DNA of 64,000 nucleotides from Candidatus Electronema sp. Its GTDB lineage: Bacteria; Desulfobacterota; Desulfobulbia; Desulfobulbales; Desulfobulbaceae. A program made the position numbers and the translations under genes. The stretch spans positions 1 to 64,000 of the forward strand of contig JAPEVH010000075.1 in NCBI GenBank assembly GCA_026645415.1, read 5' to 3'. Below the pieces are notes generated by a model. The model saw only the letters and a list, made by a program, of their open reading frames with translations. It did not search any database and was not told where the DNA came from. Every line of letters begins with the position of its first letter. Position 1 is the first letter of the stretch. Below, piece after piece: positions 1 to 7,754 of the stretch.

Positions 1-63
1 CATAATATTATTCGCGACATTTCACAAAAAAGCAATAAACGGTGTGGCGTTGCAGACAATCAT
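1..63 (-). pseudogene. 5' fragment of a PIN-type toxin, frame broken, runs off the window
   Basis: Reading leftwards from the ATG at 63-61 gives MIVCNATPFIAFL and then a stop. The N-terminus resembles the first strand of PIN-domain toxins of the DUF3368 type (an MIV-x-N-x-TP-x-I pattern carrying the first catalytic Asp/Asn position). The stop lies right after a run of six A (26-31, plus strand). Removing one base restores a reading frame (AFCEMSRIIL) that continues the PIN-like pattern to the window edge. The ATG is only 4 nt below the stop of the antitoxin-like gene, the usual order antitoxin-toxin. It is either a decayed toxin or a homopolymer sequencing error; only about 20 codons are visible, so the family call is tentative. 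Confidence 0.4.
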
Positions 64-67
64 GGAT

Positions 68-394
68 TCAATTCCGCCAAGCCAGAGCAGCATCCCCTTG
101 CAGCTCACTGCCTGCGAATGATTCATCGTCATTATCTTTTCTCCATTTTTCACGCCAAGCATCTTCGCGCGCTTCTGCAAGCTCCAGCTCATGATCAAGG
201 CCGGATTGCTGAATCTCCTTCGCGATTCTTTTTCCTAAGTATTGCAACCGTAGCAGTGAAAGCTGGCGTTCTATAAATGTGCGGACAGCACTGCTGCCGA
301 TCTGCTGAAGCAAGGCATCGTCCACTTCCAGCTGAATGACATACGCCCTCTCATATTCTCTCATCCGTAAGCTGCCAAGAGCAGCAGCCATCAT
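68..394 (-). CDS. Putative antitoxin of a PIN-toxin pair
   Basis: A small, highly charged, mostly helical protein of about 108 residues. It has a short beta-like N-terminus (YVIQLEVDDALL), then a leucine-rich helix and an acidic/basic tail with the pattern AREDAWREKW, as in small antitoxins paired with PIN toxins. The start is chosen at 394, where ATG overlaps the TGA of the upstream gene (ATGA, 391-394), which implies translational coupling. A TTG at 430 and an ATG at 364 are possible alternatives. The PIN-like toxin start follows 4 nt after its stop. I infer the role from size, composition and position; no DNA-binding motif is certain. Confidence 0.5.
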   Translation of the reverse strand: MMAAALGSLRMREYERAYVIQLEVDDALLQQIGSSAVRTFIERQLSLLRLQYLGKRIAKEIQQSGLDHELELAEAREDAWREKWRKDNDDESFAGSELQGDAALAWRN

Positions 395-1545
395 CTCCCG
401 ATCAGATACACCCTGACCAAATGCAGCCAATACTTCGGATACGCCATTGCCAGCCTTGCACCTGTGCTGACATCATATTTTCCTGCAATCCACTCTTTCT
501 TCGGCACAAATGTGCGAGCAATGAAAACTGCTTTGTCGGCTAGCCCCGGCATGTTCTTTAATGTGAGGAAGTAATTTTTCAACCTTCCAAAAAGAATAGT
601 CCTGATTTTTTCAAAATGTATTCCTCCGGCCAAGAATGAGGAAACAACCGCCGCTCTCCTCTTCAGCACCTTCTCCGCAAGGAACCGCTCCGGCACCGGC
701 GCATCCAGCAGCACATGCGCATAACTTAATGCTATTGCAACATCATTCCTCAGCTCCGGCTCAGAACATATCCGCTCCACTTCATTCCAATCCAGCGTGT
801 CTTTATGCTTCAGCACCAGCTCGTTGATGTCGCATAGCTCCCGCAAAATCACTTTGTGCCAAAGATGCTTACAGAAATGAGAACAAAGATGAACCAGCAT
901 CATTTCCTGCGACAGCCTGTACACGTTGCCGCTGACTGCTGCCGAGCTTGCCACTGCTTTTTTGGTGACATCCTCAAACCTGTTGTTCTTGAATAACGAC
1001 CAGTGAATCTCAACGCTTATTCCGTTCAAATATAACGGAAACAGATGACCGGGCGTTTCTTGCAATGCGCCATGCACCTTGGATTTTTTAACCGCATAAA
1101 TCGGCGAAGAGTGCCAGCCGCACTCCCGCAGCCTGTTCCAACTTTCCTCTGCACAATTCTGCTCAACCAGCAGGTCAATATCACACATCGAGCGGATGGC
1201 AATATTCGGATATAAGATCTGGGTAAGCTCAATCCCTTTTAATGGAATGATTTTGTTCGGCAGAATGCTGGCAATTTGTTTGAACGCATCAATCAGCTTG
1301 GCATTTCTGATTGCTGTATCGTAATACTCGTTTTTGAATCTGTCAAACAACTCTTTTGGCAGCAGCTCAATCAAATCATGCTGCTTGAATGCGTAATAGA
1401 TGAATTGACTCACACCATGCGATGAAGCCTTTTTGGAAACAGCCTGCCAGTCTAAGCCGCTGCCAGTCAGCTCCTTCAATGCGGCAATGTTCTTGTCCGC
1501 AAGATGCAGCCGCGCCGCATTGAAGATGAATAGGTCTTCGTTCAC
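391..1545 (-). CDS. Nucleotidyltransferase-fold protein (NTP_transf_5 type)
   Basis: A 384-residue protein that looks like the uncharacterised nucleotidyltransferase family PF14907. The signature lies near residues 100-130: a helix ending in PLKGIEL, then a Tyr-Pro segment and the core RSMCDIDLLV, whose two Asp match the metal-binding D-x-D of the Pol-beta superfamily. The rest is alpha-helical with several conserved-looking His (LCSHFCKHLWH). It begins with GTG at 1545; no good in-frame ATG lies close by. Its stop overlaps the start of the antitoxin-like gene by 4 nt, so both are probably one transcript. Members are often found near peptide-modification or polysaccharide genes, but nothing of that kind is beside it here. 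The substrate is unknown. Confidence 0.65.
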   Translation of the reverse strand: MNEDLFIFNAARLHLADKNIAALKELTGSGLDWQAVSKKASSHGVSQFIYYAFKQHDLIELLPKELFDRFKNEYYDTAIRNAKLIDAFKQIASILPNKIIPLKGIELTQILYPNIAIRSMCDIDLLVEQNCAEESWNRLRECGWHSSPIYAVKKSKVHGALQETPGHLFPLYLNGISVEIHWSLFKNNRFEDVTKKAVASSAAVSGNVYRLSQEMMLVHLCSHFCKHLWHKVILRELCDINELVLKHKDTLDWNEVERICSEPELRNDVAIALSYAHVLLDAPVPERFLAEKVLKRRAAVVSSFLAGGIHFEKIRTILFGRLKNYFLTLKNMPGLADKAVFIARTFVPKKEWIAGKYDVSTGARLAMAYPKYWLHLVRVYLIGR

Positions 1546-1859
1546 TTATTGCCGCCGATTACGTTGTGTTTTTAGCTTTTCGTACTGGCTTCTTCCGGTC
1601 ACTCACTCTTGTGCCGCCAACCATGTCATATTCAGAAGAGCTTACCATCCATCACTTTTCAGACGGCATAAAAATCAACAAAAGTCCTGTTTGTTTTTTC
1701 GACTGATTTCACGGCCACTTGCTCTGCTAAGGAAGATAGCAAGGATGAATTCCGATTGTTTTGACAGAGTAAAATATATCTTTGATAACATCATGTTAGT
1801 CTGGTGTTTTTATAGTGCCCAGAAAAAGTGATGGGTGGCAATAGCGCAATCTGCTCTTT
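1546..1859. other. Intergenic region, no gene seen
   Basis: This 314-bp AT-rich stretch lies between the MBL hydrolase gene and the nucleotidyltransferase-like gene. I see no convincing coding sequence. It contains a plus-strand promoter-like pair, TTGACA (1761-1766) and GATAAC (1784-1789) with 17-bp spacing, but no plus-strand gene follows it. The promoter of the minus-strand gene ending at 391 should also lie here; I could not place it. Confidence 0.5.
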
Positions 1860-2504
1860 TCAAGGCAATGCAGTTGTTCCTAGATAGGGATTGCTTTGCA
1901 TCTCCTTCGCAATGGTTGATTTGGAACCACCGTAGCCGTGGCCTGGCCAGACTATCGTTTCTGGTGGCAAGGTGAGAATCCGCTCTTTAATAGATCGTGA
2001 CAGCTCGTGCATGGAGCCGCCGGGAAAATCTGTGCGCCCTACCCCACCAACAAAAAGCGTATCCCCGGTAAAGCAATGCGGTGCGCTGTATAAACAGACA
2101 CCACCCGGCGTATGCCCAGGAGTATGAATTACGGTCAGCGACTCTTCGCCAAAGTTGATCAGGTCGCCGTGTTCAATTAAAATATCTGCGGGTGGCGATT
2201 CAGGCAGACCAAGCATGGAAAAATAGCTTTTTACGTCTGCGTTTTTAAAAAATTCAGCATCAGCCCGGGGCATGATAATTTTTGCACCTGTAGCCTGCTG
2301 AAGCGGGCCATTGCCGCAGACATGATCAGGATGGCCATGAGTAGAAATAATATACAGTACGTCCAAACCACCCTTGGTGCAGGCTGCAACAATTTTTTCT
2401 TCATCACCACCAACATCAATAACAACGGCTTTGCCACTTTTTTCGCAGGAAACGATATAACAGCAGACGCTCATCATGCCGACGGTTACTTGCTGAACTT
2501 TCAT
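1860..2504 (-). CDS. MBL-fold metallohydrolase, glyoxalase II-like
   Basis: A 214-residue cytoplasmic hydrolase of the metallo-beta-lactamase fold. The zinc motif THGHPDH lies near residue 55. The later metal ligands are visible as the His of HTPGHTPG, the Asp of FTGDTLF and the His of WPGHGYG, in family order and spacing. The length fits short glyoxalase II-like proteins (family COG0491). The usual reaction is hydrolysis of hydroxyacyl-glutathione or a similar thioester; the C-terminal substrate domain of true GloB is absent, so the substrate is open. It lies downstream of mrp on the same strand but is separated from it by a strong terminator, so it probably has its own transcription. Confidence 0.8.
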   Translation of the reverse strand: MKVQQVTVGMMSVCCYIVSCEKSGKAVVIDVGGDEEKIVAACTKGGLDVLYIISTHGHPDHVCGNGPLQQATGAKIIMPRADAEFFKNADVKSYFSMLGLPESPPADILIEHGDLINFGEESLTVIHTPGHTPGGVCLYSAPHCFTGDTLFVGGVGRTDFPGGSMHELSRSIKERILTLPPETIVWPGHGYGGSKSTIAKEMQSNPYLGTTALP

Positions 2505-2534
2505 CTTTGTCTCTATTTTCCTATATATTCAAAA

Positions 2535-2562
2535 AAGGCCGGGACTGACCTGCCCCGGCCTT
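2535..2562 (-). terminator. Rho-independent terminator of the hflKC-mrp operon
   Basis: A 9-bp perfect GC-rich stem (AAGGCCGGG at 2535-2543 with CCCGGCCTT at 2554-2562) and a 10-nt loop. Read on the minus strand it is followed by a run of T. It begins 10 nt after the mrp stop codon. Confidence 0.9.
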
Positions 2563-2572
2563 CAAACTGCCT

Positions 2573-3559
2573 CTAGCAGTTACAGGTTGCTGTTTTTTCC
2601 GGGGCACAGGTAGGGCCGCAATCACAGCCGCAGGCTGATGAAGAACCTGCCATTTTTAGATCAAGACCTTTTTTCACAGGCAGACGTTGCTCCACTGCTG
2701 CCACTACTTCGGCAAAAGCCTTTACTGCTGGGCTGTCTGCGCCAGAGGAGAGATAGGGTTGACCGTTGTCACCGCCCATAACCACGCGCGGATCCATTGG
2801 CACTCTGCCAAGGAAAGGTAAGTCAAAATCACGGGCTGTCTTCTCGCCGCCGCCTGCGCCAAAAATATCAACTGTTTGACTACAATGCGGGCAGACAAAG
2901 CCAGACATATTCTCCACCACGCCAACGACTGGCATCTTGACGGTTTTGCAAAAGTTGAGCGACTTGCGTACATCAGCCAAGGCCACCTCTTGCGGGGTAG
3001 TGACAACCACAGCTTGAACATTAGGAATGGTCTGGGCAACCGAAAGTGGCTCATCGCCAGTGCCTGGAGGCGCGTCTATTACCAGATAATCCAGCTCGCC
3101 CCAGTCCATATCACCAACAAACTGGCGGATCGCCTGAATCTTCAGCGGCCCACGCCAGATAATAGCCTCGTCCCGATCTTTCATCATATATTCTAAGGAA
3201 ACTACCTTAACCTTGTCTTTATAGAGGAGCGGCGGAACTAAATTATTTGCACTCTGTACTCGTTCGATGCTGCCAGTGAGGTTGAGCATCCGGCAAACAT
3301 CTGGGCCGTGCAGATCTACATCCATCAGGCCAACTTTCCAGCCGCGCTCGGCCAGACCAAGAGCGAGATTGACTGCTACGGTAGATTTACCTACGCCACC
3401 CTTACCGCTCATCACCAAAATCTTATTTTTGATTTTACCCAGCGACTGGTTGATAGCAATATCTTGCTGGGCCAGATGGGCATTGGCAGCATTGGTTTGG
3501 GCAGAACTGCACGATGAGGACGGGGTGCTGCTGTTACAGGTTTTACATGAAGAACTCAT
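2573..3559 (-). CDS. mrp: Mrp/NBP35 family Fe-S cluster carrier P-loop ATPase
   Basis: A 328-residue deviant-Walker P-loop ATPase that carries and delivers iron-sulfur clusters. The P-loop GKGGVGKSTVAVNLAL lies near residue 53, followed by the switch-like VDLHGPD and VIDAPPGTGDEP. The C-x2-C cluster-binding pair is in GFVCPHCSQ. Two extra Cys-rich parts are notable: an N-terminal C-x2-C plus further Cys in the first 18 residues, and a C-terminal tail with Cys in CGCDCGPTC and CNC. Extended Cys tails occur in anaerobe Mrp/NBP35 proteins and could hold an additional cluster. It is 12 nt downstream of hflC and is the last gene before a terminator. Confidence 0.88.
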   Translation of the reverse strand: MSSSCKTCNSSTPSSSCSSAQTNAANAHLAQQDIAINQSLGKIKNKILVMSGKGGVGKSTVAVNLALGLAERGWKVGLMDVDLHGPDVCRMLNLTGSIERVQSANNLVPPLLYKDKVKVVSLEYMMKDRDEAIIWRGPLKIQAIRQFVGDMDWGELDYLVIDAPPGTGDEPLSVAQTIPNVQAVVVTTPQEVALADVRKSLNFCKTVKMPVVGVVENMSGFVCPHCSQTVDIFGAGGGEKTARDFDLPFLGRVPMDPRVVMGGDNGQPYLSSGADSPAVKAFAEVVAAVEQRLPVKKGLDLKMAGSSSACGCDCGPTCAPEKTATCNC

Positions 3560-3571
3560 TGCCTTACTCCC

Positions 3572-4558
3572 TCAGTTGAGGTTTTTTAAAAAAGGGGAAT
3601 CTTGTTGTTTTTGTGCCGGCGACTCCAGATAGCGGAACAGGTCTGCCTTAGGCGAAAGCACCAGCGAGCTGTTACGACCAAGTATAGTCTGGTAGCTCTC
3701 CAAGCTCTTGAGGAACGAATAAAATTCTGCTTGGCTGCTATAGGTTTCACCGTAAAGTCGAGAAGCTTCAGCGTCAGCTCGGCCCCGGATTTCTGTAGAT
3801 TCACGCTCGGCTTCAGAAATAATCTCTTTCAGCTCGCGCTCTACTTTACCAAGAATCTCTGCCTTCCTTCCTTCACCGAGAGAACGTTTTTCTGCGGCAA
3901 TCCGCTTCCGTTCTGAGATCATCCGGGCATAGACCTTTGCTCGCACCGAGTCAATATAATTGACCCGCTTAAACATGACATCAATCAGCTCGATGCCGTA
4001 TTTAAGGGCATCCTGAGATGCCTGCGCTAGCACCATTTCGCTGATTTTGTCACGGCCTTTTGTTGGCGGTTTAGTCATGTCGCGGGCCGAGGAGGTCTCA
4101 ACCACGTATTTGGAACTCCAGTCTGAAGAACGAATGATCTCGATCAAATCATTTTGATTGACCATGTCCCGCACTGCACCATTGATGATGTCATCGAGTA
4201 AGGTCTGGGCACGATTCTCATTGCCTGCGGCTTGGAGGAAGCGGAGCGCATCCTTAATCCGCCAACGGGCCGTGTTATCCATGTAGATAAAGGTTTTATC
4301 ATTGGTCGGAATCTGGTTAGGATCCCCGTCCCAAATCAAAATACGCTTTTCAAAGAGTTGCACCCGTTGGAGAAAAGGCATTTTGATTTTTAATCCAGCT
4401 TCTGTGACGGGTCGGCCCACCGGCGCACCAAGCTGGGTAACAACGGCCTGTTTGCCTTCTGGCAGGACGTAGAAGCCATCCAGTACCATGATAAACAACA
4501 TCGTTGTCAGCAGAAAGTAAACGATCTTCAGAAAGGGTGCTTTTGGTATCTGCTGCAT
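3572..4558 (-). CDS. hflC: HflC, SPFH-domain membrane protease modulator
   Basis: A 328-residue membrane protein with one N-terminal transmembrane helix (about residues 9-27) followed by an SPFH/band-7 domain and a long charged coiled coil (about 210-270, rich in ER/EA heptads). In the family, HflC pairs with HflK as a large periplasmic cage around the FtsH protease and limits its access to membrane substrates. The motif FYVLPEGKQAVVTQLG after the helix is typical. It lies 1 nt from the hflK stop, so the two are surely cotranscribed. The length matches Escherichia coli HflC. Confidence 0.92.
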   Translation of the reverse strand: MQQIPKAPFLKIVYFLLTTMLFIMVLDGFYVLPEGKQAVVTQLGAPVGRPVTEAGLKIKMPFLQRVQLFEKRILIWDGDPNQIPTNDKTFIYMDNTARWRIKDALRFLQAAGNENRAQTLLDDIINGAVRDMVNQNDLIEIIRSSDWSSKYVVETSSARDMTKPPTKGRDKISEMVLAQASQDALKYGIELIDVMFKRVNYIDSVRAKVYARMISERKRIAAEKRSLGEGRKAEILGKVERELKEIISEAERESTEIRGRADAEASRLYGETYSSQAEFYSFLKSLESYQTILGRNSSLVLSPKADLFRYLESPAQKQQDSPFLKNLN

Positions 4559-4559
4559 C

Positions 4560-5714
4560 TTACTGTGCTCCTGTGGTGTTTTTGTCCGAGCTAGTCAACG
4601 GCAACGGCGGCGGCTGGCTACCACTGCTGTTGAGGTTAAGAAAGGGCAGCACAGGCTGGCCACTGCTGTCCATGATGTATAAGTGCTGGACTCCTGACAG
4701 GACTTTCTGCATGGTCTCCAAATACATGCGCTGCCGGGTAACGTCCTTAGCCTTTGCATATTCGGTGGCAATTGCTTTGAAGCGGGCTGTCTCACCTTTA
4801 GCATCGTTGGTTCGCTGTATCGCATAGCCGTGTGCTTCCTCGATCATCCGCTTGGCCGAACCGCTTGCCTTGGGAATAACCCGGTTCTGCTCTTCTTCAG
4901 CCTCGTTGACTAAACGCTTCATATCCTGATCAGCCTCATTGACCTCGTTAAAGGCAGGCTTCACTTCATCGGTCGGGGTGATGTCTAAGAGCTGGAGGGT
5001 GACGAGCTCTAACCCACTTTCTAGCTGATCAAGATCCCTCTGTAGCTCATGTTTAGCCATGCTGGCCAAGGTGGTGCGGTTGCCGAGCACATAATCAAAG
5101 TCCATATTACCGACTATGCGACGGATAACAGTCTCTGAATTGTCACGCACCGCTTGCGAGACATTGCGGACCTTAAAGAGAAAGTTAACCGGATTCTTGA
5201 CCGTGTACTGAACAATCCATGCTACTTCAATCACGTTCTTGTCACCGGTCAGCATCAGCGATTCTTTGTCATAGCCTCGCTTATCAAAGACCGTATTCTC
5301 GCCCGGTGCTGTGGTACGGAAGCCAAACTCCTCCTTGCGAATGGTCTTAACATCCACTCGGATCATGTCTTCCATGTAGGGAATCTTGAAGCTGAGGCCA
5401 GGTTCAGCAGTACGAGCATATTTGCCAAAGCGCAGGACGATACCTTGTTCGTTTGGCTTGATCGTATAGAAGCAGGCAAAGAAACCACGGAGAAGAAGCA
5501 CCGCCAAGATGACAACGGCAATCTTACCCGCACTGGCAAGAAAGTTCGGCCCTTCCCCATCCTTTGGTGGCGGCTTTTCTTTAGGAGCTTCGCCGTCGTC
5601 CTTTCGTTGTTGATCAAAGAAGTCACGGATTTTCTGAATCAGCTCGGCGAGAAACTCTTCTGGCCCGGCTGGTTTTTTCTTCTTTCCCCAAGGGGAATTC
5701 TCATTCATGGGCAT
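4560..5714 (-). CDS. hflK: HflK, SPFH-domain membrane protease modulator
   Basis: A 384-residue partner of HflC. It has a cytoplasmic N-terminus rich in Lys, Pro and Gly (about 1-60), a transmembrane helix around 65-88, and an SPFH domain starting at the IKPNEQGIVLRFGKY motif, which is diagnostic for HflK. A helical C-terminal part and a Pro/Ser-rich end follow. Two possible starts (ATG at 5714 and at 5708) differ by two residues. First gene of hflK-hflC-mrp; a 69-bp gap separates it from the rhomboid gene upstream on the same strand. Confidence 0.92.
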   Translation of the reverse strand: MPMNENSPWGKKKKPAGPEEFLAELIQKIRDFFDQQRKDDGEAPKEKPPPKDGEGPNFLASAGKIAVVILAVLLLRGFFACFYTIKPNEQGIVLRFGKYARTAEPGLSFKIPYMEDMIRVDVKTIRKEEFGFRTTAPGENTVFDKRGYDKESLMLTGDKNVIEVAWIVQYTVKNPVNFLFKVRNVSQAVRDNSETVIRRIVGNMDFDYVLGNRTTLASMAKHELQRDLDQLESGLELVTLQLLDITPTDEVKPAFNEVNEADQDMKRLVNEAEEEQNRVIPKASGSAKRMIEEAHGYAIQRTNDAKGETARFKAIATEYAKAKDVTRQRMYLETMQKVLSGVQHLYIMDSSGQPVLPFLNLNSSGSQPPPLPLTSSDKNTTGAQ

Positions 5715-5783
5715 TAGCCTACCTGTCGCGTTGGTGTTGACGATTTATGCACTCTCACCTATTTAAAACCGTATCGTTCTGTC

Positions 5784-6734
5784 TTACAAGTATTTTCCGA
5801 ACTCTTGCCATCCTTCTGCTCTTATAGCCAGCAACCAGCCAAGAGCAAGCAGAGCCAGTGCCGCAGCAAAGAGAAGGTGCTGAATGGTCTTGCGTTCTCC
5901 TTGCTGATCGAGTCTGAAAAACTGAAGGAACAGACCGAAGATAAGACCACAGAGCAGGCCAAAGAGATGCGCGCCGAGATCCGTGCGTCCGTTTTCATTG
6001 CTACTGCCAAGCATGGCCAAAAGGCTGACCCCAGCTCCTAGTGGCAAAAGAAGCTGACGCAGCAGGGTGCCGGGGCTAACAAATTGCCGGCCACAGAGAA
6101 TACCAATAGTCGCAAAGATAGCAGTAGAAAAGCCAACTGAATAATGCGGGTCGCTGCGAAAGACTGTGTTGAGTAGATTACCGAGCAGCCCTGCCAAAAG
6201 CAAAGAAAACCACGCCGTGCCAGAGCCAACACTCTTACAGAGAAGCTGGGTCATGAAACCACCGATTACGCAGTTGCCAACCAAGTGCATCTGATCGGCG
6301 TGCAGGGTTAGAGCGGTAACGAGCCGCCACCATTGTCCCTGTTCTAGGATGGCCTCGCTGTTCACAGCCCCAGCTCGGAACCAAGGGTTGTTTGCCAACC
6401 AAGGCCCGGTCAGCATATAGAACAGAATCAACATACCGAGCATAAACAGGTTGGCACTGTTCCCGCTACGGACAAAAGGCGGTGGACGAACTGTTGGCGT
6501 TGGCCAGCTTCTATTTTCTTCCCGAAAGGCTTGCAGCTCTGTCATTGCTTGCAGGCTATTGTTGCGCCGAGCAAAGATAGCCCCAGCCCGGCGGTTCACC
6601 TGATGCTCTATGCCAACCGCGCTCAGGACTAAGGAATAATCACGCAGATCAACAGGCTGGGCCTTGGCAACCAGCACCCATTCCCATTCTGGCTCTGGAC
6701 TGCTGGGCAGGAAAGTAGGATCACGTTCGTTCAT
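5784..6734 (-). CDS. Rhomboid-family intramembrane serine protease
   Basis: A 316-residue polytopic membrane protein. About 115 cytoplasmic residues come first, then six or more transmembrane helices. Rhomboid motifs are present in order: HLVGN in helix 2, the catalytic Ser in GFSTA (about residue 200) and the catalytic His in GAHLFGLLCG (about 255). Rhomboids cut transmembrane helices of other proteins. The soluble N-terminal part (with YSLVLSAVGI and a Trp-rich start) resembles the domain in front of many bacterial rhomboids and has no assigned role. I chose the ATG at 6734 over the upstream start at 6851 because the longer form would overlap the divergent rlmB promoter region and lacks conserved-looking sequence. 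Confidence 0.85.
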   Translation of the reverse strand: MNERDPTFLPSSPEPEWEWVLVAKAQPVDLRDYSLVLSAVGIEHQVNRRAGAIFARRNNSLQAMTELQAFREENRSWPTPTVRPPPFVRSGNSANLFMLGMLILFYMLTGPWLANNPWFRAGAVNSEAILEQGQWWRLVTALTLHADQMHLVGNCVIGGFMTQLLCKSVGSGTAWFSLLLAGLLGNLLNTVFRSDPHYSVGFSTAIFATIGILCGRQFVSPGTLLRQLLLPLGAGVSLLAMLGSSNENGRTDLGAHLFGLLCGLIFGLFLQFFRLDQQGERKTIQHLLFAAALALLALGWLLAIRAEGWQEFGKYL

Positions 6735-6873
6735 TTGCCATACAGTAAGCGCAGGACAAAGTATGGTCAAGAGGGGCAAGCGCATTGTTCGGTGAGGAAA
6801 ACTGCTGCACAGGTAAACAGGCAGTGGTACAATTTGCTCCTTTTTGACCAAAACAGCAAGGAGCGTGGCAGCG

Positions 6874-7677
6874 ATGCGAACACATTATGGCAGCAAAGGC
6901 GGCAAGATAGACAGACAAAAGCCGCAGCATAGCGCAGAGGATGAGGCAGACGAGAACCTGCTCTGGGGTATCAATACGGTAGCTGAAGCCTTGCGTGGCC
7001 GTCCCCGCAGTCTGAGCGAAATCCTGATTGAAAAGGGCCGCGCTGGTGGGAGAATCCAAGAGATCATTGACATGGCCCGTGCTGCTCATGTACGAATCCG
7101 CTTTGTTGAGGCCGAGCGAATGGGTCTGCCAAAGAGCTGCAAGCACCAAGGCATTGCCGCCCGGCAGACCGAAGCCGAGCTACTCCAGCTTTCTGAGCTG
7201 CTGGCCAGCGAACCAAAGCGCATCCTTTTGCTGGACTCGATTCAGGATCCGCGTAATCTTGGTTCTATACTCCGTTCTGCTCTGGCCGCAGGCTTCAATG
7301 CAGTGGTTCTTACGAGCGAACGCAGCGCGCCGTTGAGTGGCACCGCAGCCCGCGCTTCTGCTGGAGCCATTGCTCATCTGCGTATTGCTAGGGTAATCAA
7401 TCTGGCAGATGCCTTGCGCCAGCTCAAAGAACAGGGCTGGTGGATTTACGGGGCTGTGGCCGAGCCAGAAGCGCAATCCATTTACCAGACAGATCTTAGC
7501 GGCAAGATCGGCCTCGTGATTGGCAGTGAGGGCAAGGGTATCCGTCCGTTAGTGCGCAGGCACTGCGATCACCTGATCACCATTCCCATGCCCGGCGCGT
7601 TCAACTCGCTCAATGCCTCGGTTGCTGCGGCCCTGATCATGTTTGAGGTGGTGCGGCAGCGAGTTGACAAGTCATAG
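6874..7677 (+). CDS. rlmB: 23S rRNA (guanosine-2'-O-)-methyltransferase RlmB-like, SpoU/TrmH family
   Basis: A 267-residue SPOUT-class RNA methyltransferase using S-adenosylmethionine. The N-terminal substrate-binding domain (ENLLWGINTVAEALRG) is followed by the SPOUT knot with its three motifs: LLLDSIQDPRNLGSILRSAL, IGLVIGSEGKGIRPLV and IPMPGAFNSLNASVAAALI. RlmB methylates G2251 in the peptidyl transferase centre; TrmH-type relatives modify tRNA, so the exact nucleotide is inferred. The start at ATG 6874 is preceded by AAGGAG 10 nt upstream (6858-6863); the longer in-frame extension lacks this site. Divergent from the rhomboid gene. Confidence 0.88.
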   Translation: MRTHYGSKGGKIDRQKPQHSAEDEADENLLWGINTVAEALRGRPRSLSEILIEKGRAGGRIQEIIDMARAAHVRIRFVEAERMGLPKSCKHQGIAARQTEAELLQLSELLASEPKRILLLDSIQDPRNLGSILRSALAAGFNAVVLTSERSAPLSGTAARASAGAIAHLRIARVINLADALRQLKEQGWWIYGAVAEPEAQSIYQTDLSGKIGLVIGSEGKGIRPLVRRHCDHLITIPMPGAFNSLNASVAAALIMFEVVRQRVDKS

Positions 7678-7754
7678 GAAATGCAGTAGTCAACTGTCGG
7701 TATTCGAGCTTATCCGTTGTTTACCTTTGTTGTATCAATAGCAAGTATTGTATT

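Noticed and set aside
1433-1831. Plus-strand frame in the 1546-1859 gap
   Set aside because: It begins inside the antisense gene and has no recognisable features or ribosome site.
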